A DNA stretch of 13,241 nucleotides from JAJZQH01 sp041658465 (GTDB lineage Bacteria; UBA10199; 2-02-FULL-44-16; JAAZCA01): contig JBBAAC010000054.1 in the NCBI GenBank assembly GCA_041658465.1, forward strand, positions 1-13,241, read 5' to 3'. Below, piece after piece: positions 1 through 4,986 of this stretch. Both the position numbers and the translations under genes were made by a program. The notes below the pieces were generated by a model. It saw nothing but the letters and a program-made list of their open reading frames with translations, ran no database searches and was not told the DNA's origin. Each line of letters begins with the position of its first letter. Within the stretch, counting starts at the first letter, position 1.

Positions 1-568
1 AGAGCCTGTGCATCTTCTCGGCGACCTCGCTGCTCTCCACGCCCACGATCACGCGGTCCGGTTTCATGAAGTCGTTTACCGCATCGCCCTCCTTCAAAAA
101 CTCCGGGTTGGACGCGACGGCGAGGAGTTTTGCGGGATCCATGCCTCGGCGCAAAATGCCGTCCGCGATCTTCTCCTTCACTCGCATGGTGGTGCCTACC
201 GGCACGGTGCTCTTTGTCACGACGATCGCGGGATGATCGAGAAGCTCGCCAATCTGCCCTGCAACTCCGAGCACGCTCGTGAGGTCTGCGCGCCCGTCGC
301 CGCCCGGCGGGGTGTCCACGGTGATGAAGCAGACCTCGGCATCGCGAAGGCCCTCGGCGAGATCCGTGGTGAAGAGTATGCGGCCCTCGTCGATGTTGCG
401 GCGGACCACCTCCTCCAGGCCGGACTCGTATATCGGTATGTGATGTTTCTTCAGCGACGCGATCTTTGCGGCGTCTTTGTCCACGCAAACAACCATATTG
501 CCCACGTCGGCCAGACACGCGCCGCTCACGAGCCCAACATAGCCAGTACCTATCACGCACAGCCTCAT
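1..568 (-). CDS. ugd: UDP-glucose 6-dehydrogenase, N-terminal part (cut by window edge)
   Basis: Oxidises UDP-glucose to UDP-glucuronate with two NAD+ in the cytoplasm, feeding capsule, LPS or exopolysaccharide synthesis. About 189 residues are visible. They begin MRLCVIGTGYVGLVSGACLA, the GxGxxG Rossmann NAD site. Further on come VVCVDKD (end of beta2, where an acid binds the NAD ribose), ITVDTPPGGDG, TKSTVPVGT and NPEFLKEGDAVNDF followed by KPDRVIVG, the typical family signature. The start at 568 is preceded by an AAAGGGGG ribosome-binding site. The C-terminal half, with the catalytic Cys, lies outside the window. The third segment has Asp where many relatives have Gly (VGTPP), probably a tolerated change. 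The closely related GDP-mannose dehydrogenases share this fold, but the NPEFL-EG-A block favours Ugd. Confidence 0.93.
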   Translation of the reverse strand, partial: MRLCVIGTGYVGLVSGACLADVGNMVVCVDKDAAKIASLKKHHIPIYESGLEEVVRRNIDEGRILFTTDLAEGLRDAEVCFITVDTPPGGDGRADLTSVLGVAGQIGELLDHPAIVVTKSTVPVGTTMRVKEKIADGILRRGMDPAKLLAVASNPEFLKEGDAVNDFMKPDRVIVGVESSEVAEKMHRL

Positions 569-615
569 CGCAACCCCCTTTATCCAGCGCGTTCGCTTCA
601 AGTGCGCAGGCGCGA

Positions 616-644
616 CCATTAACGGATGAAGGCCGCAATATCAA
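616..644 (-). promoter_or_regulatory. possible promoter of ugd
   Basis: On the minus strand a TTGATA box (644-639) is followed after 17 bases by TAATGG (621-616), about 50 bases before the ugd start. The -35 box is good and the -10 box is poor, so this is only a candidate. Confidence 0.25.
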
Positions 645-647
645 TCA

Positions 648-670
648 GAATCGCCTGTTGCGGGCGATTC
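648..670. repeat. inverted repeat upstream of ugd
   Basis: GAATCGCC (648-655) and GGCGATTC (663-670) form perfect 8 bp arms around a 7-base spacer. The repeat lies just upstream of the candidate -35 box of ugd and within the gap before the plus-strand gene at 808. It could be an operator or a hairpin. No T-run follows on either strand, so it is not a good terminator. Confidence 0.5.
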
Positions 671-735
671 GCGATCGCCGGCCCCGCATGCGTACCGGCC
701 GCCCGATATCCCCAAATGCGTCAAATTTTCATGTA

Positions 736-763
736 TTTACAAACCGCAACATTATGATATTTT
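736..763 (+). promoter_or_regulatory. possible promoter of the EF-Tu domain-2-like gene
   Basis: An AT-rich island (721-772) stands out from its GC-rich surroundings. TTTACA (736-741) and TATTTT (758-763) are spaced 16 bases apart, about 45 bases before the start codon at 808. Other AT-rich -10 choices such as TATGAT (753-758) exist, so the exact boxes are uncertain. Confidence 0.35.
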
Positions 764-807
764 ATATAAATAGGAAACCGACAATCTGCGTAATCAAGGG
801 AGGGGGT

Positions 808-1062
808 ATGGAACAGGAACTGGGGTTTGTGGAGCACTTCTTCGGCCACCTGAGCGTCGCGGCGATAAAGATCACCGCAGGAAAGCTCAAGGTAGGCGAC
901 ACGATCCACGTGAAGGGCCACACCACTGACTTCACGGAGAAGATCATGTCCATGCAGATCGACAATAAGGATGTGATCGAGGCGAACGCCGGCGACGACA
1001 TCGGCGTAAAGATGGTGGGCAAGTGCCGCGATCACGACAAGGTCTACGTGGTGAAGGAATAA
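808..1062 (+). CDS. Stand-alone EF-Tu domain 2-like small protein
   Basis: An 84-residue protein that matches the second (beta-barrel) domain of translational GTPases and nothing else. VGDTIHVKGHTTDF and the AxxGDDIGVKM stretch (about residues 54-64) are the typical strands of that barrel. There is no P-loop and no G domain, so it cannot bind GTP in the EF-Tu manner. Short proteins of this size and sequence style are usually annotated 'translation elongation factor-like protein'; their role is unknown to me. The start at 808 is set by a very strong AAGGGAGGGGG ribosome-binding site directly upstream, and the open frame further 5' has no comparable signal. It stands alone, between divergent ugd and a convergent tRNA gene. 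The fold call is firm; the function is open. Confidence 0.85.
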   Translation: MEQELGFVEHFFGHLSVAAIKITAGKLKVGDTIHVKGHTTDFTEKIMSMQIDNKDVIEANAGDDIGVKMVGKCRDHDKVYVVKE

Positions 1063-1091
1063 AAAACGGCCGCCGGAATTCTGCTGCAGCC
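1061..1091 (-). terminator. Probable terminator of the tRNA-Lys gene
   Basis: Three bases past the tRNA 3' end on the minus strand, GGCTGC (1091-1086) can pair with GCGGCC (1073-1068), one pair being G-U, around a 12-base loop. One G and six T (1066-1061) follow. The T-run touches the stop codon of the convergent gene at 1062. Confidence 0.5.
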
Positions 1092-1093
1092 AG

Positions 1094-1166
1094 TGGGTCA
1101 TGCAGGATTCGAACCTGCGACCCGTTGATTAAGAGTCAACTGCTCTACCAACTGAGCTAATGACCC
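1094..1166 (-). tRNA. tRNA-Lys (anticodon CTT)
   Basis: A complete 73-base cloverleaf on the minus strand. The 7 bp acceptor stem pairs GGGTCAT with ATGACCC and has discriminator A. The D arm is GCTC-AGTTGGTAGA-GCAG. The anticodon stem GTTGA/TCAAC encloses loop CTCTTAA, giving anticodon CTT, which reads AAG. The T arm GCAGG-TTCGAAT-CCTGC is canonical. CCA is not encoded (the bases after the discriminator are CTG), so it must be added by the CCA-adding enzyme. It appears to be a single-gene unit with its own terminator at 1061-1091. Confidence 0.97.
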
Positions 1167-1222
1167 CCTGGATGCGGCTGAGATACCAGCGGCCGAGGCG
1201 GCGTACCTAGCCAATTTGCCGG

Positions 1223-1250
1223 AATATGGCAAGAATTTTGTGAGGGTCAA
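1223..1250 (-). promoter_or_regulatory. Possible tRNA-Lys promoter
   Basis: On the minus strand TTGACC (1250-1245) and CATATT (1228-1223) are separated by 16 bases, placing a start about 50 bases upstream of the mature tRNA. The -10 box overlaps a short inverted repeat, TTGCC-N7-GGCAA (1216-1232). Confidence 0.35.
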
Positions 1251-1277
1251 GGCCGCGCTTGCCTGGCGCGGCCTTTT
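1249..1277 (+). terminator. Hairpin with short T-run ahead of the DedA gene
   Basis: AAGGCCGCGC (1249-1258) and GCGCGGCCTT (1266-1275) form a perfect 10 bp stem with a 7-base loop, followed by TTTT (1274-1277). On the plus strand this is a plausible intrinsic terminator that would insulate the gene at 1313 from upstream transcription. The T-run is short, and the hairpin touches the tRNA promoter candidate. Confidence 0.45.
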
Positions 1278-1312
1278 CCATTAGGGTCCGCGCCTCAACC
1301 CGGGGAAAATCA

Positions 1313-1957
1313 ATGATAGGCAAACTCATCTCGATCCTTGCAGGTTTCATAATCACGGGCATCTCCACGCTCGGCTATGCGGGCATCGCGGCCATGATGG
1401 CCATTGAATCCGCCTGCATCCCCCTGCCGAGCGAGATCATTATGCCCTTCTCGGGTTTTCTCGTCTCGCAGGGCCGCTTCACGCTCTTTGGCGCGGCCCT
1501 GGCCGGGGCGATCGGCTGCGTAATCGGATCCGTCGCTGCCTACGCGGTGGGGCGCTACGGCGGCCGAGCATTCATCTGGAAATACGGCAAGTACATCCTG
1601 ATCTCTCACCACGACGTGGCGCTTGCCGACCGGTGGTTCGAACGCTACGGCGGCTGGGTCATCTTTTTCTCGCGGCTCCTGCCGGTCATACGCACCTTCA
1701 TATCCCTTCCCGCCGGCATCTCCCGCATGAGGTTCGTGCCGTTCGTGGTGCTCACGTTTGTGGGATCTCTGCCGTGGTGCTACGCCCTGGCCTGGGCAGG
1801 CATGGCGCTGGGAAATAGATGGGAAACGCTCGGCGTCTACTTCCATCGCTTCGACACCGCTATAGGGGTCGTGATCATCGCGGGAATCGCGTGGTGGGTC
1901 TGGCGTCACGTCAGGGCCGTGCGCAGGCCTATAGGCCGGGACGTGATGTCCATCTAG
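1313..1957 (+). CDS. DedA/VTT-family inner-membrane protein
   Basis: A 214-residue polytopic membrane protein of the DedA (SNARE-associated/VTT) family. Some members recycle undecaprenyl phosphate across the inner membrane, and others affect pH tolerance and drug resistance. Family marks are the amphipathic re-entrant segment ESACIPLPSEIIMPFSGFL (E32, P37, P39, E41), the YAVGRYGGR loop (about 77-85) and FFSRLLPVIRTFISLPAG (118-135) with R121 and R127. That is the same spacing as the paired essential arginines known in E. coli YqjA. Hydrophobic helices lie near 8-30, 44-78, 142-165 and 183-199. I chose ATG 1313, preceded by a GGGG site; a longer frame opens at a TTG at 1259, inside the upstream hairpin. 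The last 29 bp overlap the opposing gene. Family is certain; the transported substrate is inferred. Confidence 0.9.
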   Translation: MIGKLISILAGFIITGISTLGYAGIAAMMAIESACIPLPSEIIMPFSGFLVSQGRFTLFGAALAGAIGCVIGSVAAYAVGRYGGRAFIWKYGKYILISHHDVALADRWFERYGGWVIFFSRLLPVIRTFISLPAGISRMRFVPFVVLTFVGSLPWCYALAWAGMALGNRWETLGVYFHRFDTAIGVVIIAGIAWWVWRHVRAVRRPIGRDVMSI

Positions 1958-2855
1958 CAGCCCCCTTCAGCACCACGTCGAACTTCTCCTCCATCTTCAG
2001 CGGATAGTACGACTCCTTGTGCCGCCTGAGCCCGGCTATACCAAGATCCTGCTCGAGATTCACGTGCTCGAATCGCGAAAGAGTATTGCGGCACGCTTCG
2101 CGGAAGAGCGTCTGCGCGACGCCGTGCATCCCGGGCGAGTGATACTCCAGGTGAACGCACGCGGTCTCTTCAGTAAGCCGGGTCGCCAGCATGAAACCCG
2201 CGAGCGCGCCGCCCACCGAGAGCCCGCAGCCGATCATGCCGAGCGAGTCAAATCCCTCGAACGCCCTTTGAAGCGCCCAGCGCTGGCAGTCGAACTCGAG
2301 ACCGGGGTTATCGCGGTCGCCATCTCCGATCTTGGATGCGCACCACTCTTCAAAGAGCCTCATCGCTTCGCCGCGATCAGCCGCCGTGAGTGTGACGAAC
2401 TCGTACTTCGGGTGAGAGCGCTCAAATGCCTTGATGTGGTTGCGCTTGCCGTCATACCTGCGGCCCTTGAGCTCGGCGAGATCCCGCACGCGATAGACGT
2501 AGTCGAAGTGGTCGCGCATATGCTCGATCCTGCATGCGTCCGCGCGAATGCTCGAGACAAACTCCGAGCTTGCGCGCGATATCCTCCCCGCGTGGTCGAG
2601 GCATTTCTTCGCCGCAAGGGCCGCGGTGCCGTTGCCCAGTGGCTCCAGAAAAAAACGCGGCTCGTCCAGCGGGTCGATCAGTACGCAGAGATTCCCGTCT
2701 ATGGTAGTGAACCTCGGCCTGTCGAAGTCGCGCCAGATAAAGAGGTTTGCAAAAGAGAATTCGCACGCGTGCCTGGGGCTCCTGGCGAGATAGCGCTCCA
2801 CAGCAGAGCGATCGGAGAGATCAATCTCTTTGAATTCAGGAAATTCAGGGAGCAT
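1929..2855 (-). CDS. DUF2156 (LPG-synthase C-like, GNAT-fold) protein
   Basis: A 308-residue cytoplasmic protein of the DUF2156 family, related to the catalytic domain of phosphatidylglycerol lysyltransferases. Visible hallmarks are the N-terminal FSFANLFIWR (33-42), the central YDGKRNHIKAF (134-144) and the C-terminal HVNLEQDLGIAGLRRHKESY (264-283) followed by YPLKMEEKF (284-292). Relatives of this soluble type have no membrane domain, and none is seen here. Aminoacyl- or acyl-transfer is inferred from the fold; the substrate is not known. The start ATG at 2855 lies inside the end of the upstream GNAT gene (11 bp overlap), implying translational coupling. The stop is inside the 3' end of the convergent DedA gene. 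Confidence 0.85.
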   Translation of the reverse strand: MLPEFPEFKEIDLSDRSAVERYLARSPRHACEFSFANLFIWRDFDRPRFTTIDGNLCVLIDPLDEPRFFLEPLGNGTAALAAKKCLDHAGRISRASSEFVSSIRADACRIEHMRDHFDYVYRVRDLAELKGRRYDGKRNHIKAFERSHPKYEFVTLTAADRGEAMRLFEEWCASKIGDGDRDNPGLEFDCQRWALQRAFEGFDSLGMIGCGLSVGGALAGFMLATRLTEETACVHLEYHSPGMHGVAQTLFREACRNTLSRFEHVNLEQDLGIAGLRRHKESYYPLKMEEKFDVVLKGAARWTSRPGL

Positions 2856-3261
2856 CGGCCGGCCTCATCATGCAGACGCATTTTTCCGGCTCGCAAGCAT
2901 CGCAGCCGAAGAGTTTGCGCGGCGGCAGGTCTGCGGGAGCCGCCGCAACAGCAAAGCCCAAGCGCTCGAAAAAACCCGGGATCACGGTGTAGAGCCAGGC
3001 CTCCCGCCGCTCGCGGGCCAGCATACCGAGCATGAGCCTTTCGCCCACGCCTCGCCCCTGGCTCGAGACGCCCACGCCCACCGAGCTCACAAAGAGCCTC
3101 TCGCCAACGCGCTCCGCGTGCGCTATCCCCACGACGCTACCTGCCTGCTCCGCGACCCAGAAGCCATCGAGGGCGAGCGCCGGACGCACGAGATCGAGCT
3201 CGTAGAACAGGCCCTTTATCGCGTCCTCATCCTCGGGAATTGCCTTGCGGATCGTTATCAT
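2845..3261 (-). CDS. GNAT N-acetyltransferase with C-terminal Cys cluster
   Basis: A 138-residue GNAT-fold acetyltransferase. The acetyl-CoA pyrophosphate loop is SSQGRGVGERLM (66-77; Q68, G69, R70, G71, G73), preceded by the strand LFVSSVGVGV. The segment YTVIPGFFERLGF (91-103) is the usual motif-B end of small ArgA-like acetyltransferases. After the fold comes a compact cluster with C120, C123, C128 and C130 that could bind a metal. Its length is normal for the family. The acceptor cannot be told from sequence; an amino acid such as glutamate is one possibility given the ArgA-like look. It overlaps the DUF2156 gene by 11 bp, so the two are likely co-expressed. No clear ribosome-binding site precedes 3261. 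Confidence 0.85.
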   Translation of the reverse strand: MITIRKAIPEDEDAIKGLFYELDLVRPALALDGFWVAEQAGSVVGIAHAERVGERLFVSSVGVGVSSQGRGVGERLMLGMLARERREAWLYTVIPGFFERLGFAVAAAPADLPPRKLFGCDACEPEKCVCMMRPADAP

Positions 3262-3356
3262 AGTTGTCGATCGAGGGCACCGGCAAAGGCCGCACCCTCC
3301 TGCGGACTGCCGCTCTAGCAGGGGAGTCGCGCCAAGACAAGCAGCGTTTTATGCGA

Positions 3357-3384
3357 TTGTAAAATCTGGGCAAATGCATAAAAT
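3357..3384 (+). promoter_or_regulatory. Probable promoter of the CTERM-protein/sensor-kinase operon
   Basis: TTGTAA (3357-3362) and TAAAAT (3379-3384) are 16 bases apart. The -10 box matches the sigma-70 consensus at five of six positions. A direct repeat AAAATCTGG (3361-3369 and 3380-3388, 19 bases apart) overlaps both boxes. A start near 3391 would leave only about a dozen bases before the ATG at 3403, with no Shine-Dalgarno sequence, so the message may be nearly leaderless. Confidence 0.5.
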
Positions 3385-3402
3385 CTGGCATACTCCATTA
3401 CT

Positions 3403-4986
3403 ATGATCACATACCGAGACCTCGTCAGTATTGGAGCGGTTTGTCTCTTCATTATGTCCTGCATCATGCTTGGCGCGGCCCCGGCCCTCGCCGTGATAAT
3501 TCCCTCCTCCACATGGAACGGAGGCGGCGCGGACGCATACTGGAGCACGGGAGCCAACTGGGTGGTTCCGGCCCCTCCTCCCCCTGATACGGACGCGATC
3601 TTCCCTGCAGGTGCTGCCCAGCTCTCAAATATAGACGACCTTGCCGCAGGCACTGCATTCAGCACAATTACATTCAACGGCGCCGGCGGCGGGTATGTCC
3701 TGGATGGCAATCCATTCGGGGTGAATACGGCGCTCATTGCGTCCAACACCGCAGGGACGAACACAATCAACAATGACGTGCAGCTCGGCGCTTCAGTCGC
3801 CTTCACTTCCACTGTTGCTGGAACGGATTTGATCTTCGAGGGCCAGCTCGACCTCAACGGCAAAACCCTCACGGTCGCGGGTGACGGCGACATGGAGTTC
3901 AGGGGGCCGGTGATCGGCACGGGCAGCGGCATCACGAAAAACGGAGGCGGCACCCTGCGGCTCGCGGGCAGCAACGCATATGACGGGGCAACTACGATCA
4001 ACGCCGGCGTGCTTTTCCTGGAGGACTCCACCATTTCAACAAGCGCGGTGACGCTGACAGGCGGCGCGCTCGCCGGCAACGGCTCCTGCGGCTCTCTCAG
4101 CGCCACGGGCGGGACCATAATCCCCGGCTCCAGCGTGGGCCTCATCACCGTTGGCAACGGCCTCACGCTGGGCGCGAATTCCACGCTGCAGATAGAGGTC
4201 AACGGCCGCGCGGACGGCGCGGGATTTGACGTGCTCGACGTCACAGGGCCGGTGCAACTCGGCGGCGGGGCGTTCGACGTGACTTTTGGATTCACTCCAG
4301 AGGCAGGCGATAAGCTCATCATCGTAAACAACGACGGCACGGACGCTGTGACCGGCGAGTTCGCGTCTTTTCCTCAGGGCAGCCCAATAAATGGGGCCGG
4401 CGCGCCGGTGGTCATCAGCTATACCGGAGGCGACGGAAACGATGTATCGCTCGTGGTGCCGACGCTTGGCCTAGACGATATCGAGGTCACTGAGGACGAG
4501 CCCGGCATCTCGGTCGATGCGATATTCACGGTTTCGCTTTCGTTGCCCTCTCTGCAGACTATCAGCGTGGATTACGCAACGACCGACGGCACCGCCGTGG
4601 CGCCGCTCGACTACGCATCGCAGTCTGGAACCGTGACCTTTGCACCCGGAGAGACCACGAAGGAGATCACGATCCAGATCGCAAGCGACGCGGCAGGAGA
4701 AGGAGACGAGACGTTTACGATCGTCCTCTCAAATCCCGCCAACGCGCTGATCGGCCAGGCACAGGGCACATGCACGATCCACAACGCATCTGCACCCGCC
4801 GGAAGCAGCGGATGCGGCTGCATTATGAGCAGCGATGATCGAGAAGCGCCCGGACTCGCGGGCTACGCATGGACATCCGCGGTTCTGCTCGCGCTGGCGC
4901 TCTCCATCCTCCAGCGCCGGCGCAAGGCTGAACTGCTCAGCGTTGCAATGAGAACCTCAGCGAGACATCCGGATGAAATCGATTAA
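3403..4986 (+). CDS. Secreted PATR/Calx-beta protein with MYXO-CTERM-type sorting tail
   Basis: A 527-residue exported protein. Residues 1-30 form a signal peptide (R5, hydrophobic 9-24, cleavage after APALA). The segment TWNGGGADAYWSTGANW (37-53) and GITKNGGGTLRLAGSNAYDG (176-195) with TTINAGVLFL (197-206) match autotransporter-associated beta-strand repeats, which build a right-handed beta-helix. Residues 355-461 match a Calx-beta domain: DYATTDGTAVAPLDY, then SGTVTFAPGE, then DETFTIVLSNP, with acidic calcium-binding positions. The end has GCGC (470-473), a membrane helix (about 486-504) and RRRK, the layout of MYXO-CTERM tails that are cut and lipid-anchored by a rhombosortase/CPBP-type protease. 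No autotransporter beta-barrel follows. Oddly, 20 residues continue past the arginines; this tail overlaps the kinase start by 14 bp and may serve coupling. No ribosome-binding site is visible at 3403. Probable surface protein; ligand unknown. Confidence 0.85.
   Translation: MITYRDLVSIGAVCLFIMSCIMLGAAPALAVIIPSSTWNGGGADAYWSTGANWVVPAPPPPDTDAIFPAGAAQLSNIDDLAAGTAFSTITFNGAGGGYVLDGNPFGVNTALIASNTAGTNTINNDVQLGASVAFTSTVAGTDLIFEGQLDLNGKTLTVAGDGDMEFRGPVIGTGSGITKNGGGTLRLAGSNAYDGATTINAGVLFLEDSTISTSAVTLTGGALAGNGSCGSLSATGGTIIPGSSVGLITVGNGLTLGANSTLQIEVNGRADGAGFDVLDVTGPVQLGGGAFDVTFGFTPEAGDKLIIVNNDGTDAVTGEFASFPQGSPINGAGAPVVISYTGGDGNDVSLVVPTLGLDDIEVTEDEPGISVDAIFTVSLSLPSLQTISVDYATTDGTAVAPLDYASQSGTVTFAPGETTKEITIQIASDAAGEGDETFTIVLSNPANALIGQAQGTCTIHNASAPAGSSGCGCIMSSDDREAPGLAGYAWTSAVLLALALSILQRRRKAELLSVAMRTSARHPDEID

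Noticed and set aside
8..622. Long plus-strand open frame over the left end
   Set aside because: It is the shadow of the minus-strand ugd gene, whose translation shows clear UDP-glucose dehydrogenase motifs; the plus-strand product is His-rich and matches nothing.
1067..1089. Cluster of CGGCCG, GAATTC and CTGCAG resembling a cloning-vector polylinker
   Set aside because: The sites lie between an intact gene and its convergent tRNA and are explained by the tRNA terminator hairpin. No other vector sequence is present.
2019..3035. 338-codon plus-strand frame opposite DUF2156 and GNAT
   Set aside because: Arg/Ala-rich shadow; both minus-strand proteins have family motifs across the same span.
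3361..3388. Sigma-54 (GG/GC) promoter reading of the AAAATCTGG repeat
   Set aside because: No GG and GC pair has the required 10-base gap, while sigma-70-type boxes fit.
3315..4340. 341-codon minus-strand frame opposite the surface-protein gene
   Set aside because: Pro/Ser-rich low-complexity product typical of the antisense of a GC-rich Gly/Thr-rich gene. The plus strand has a signal peptide and recognised domains.
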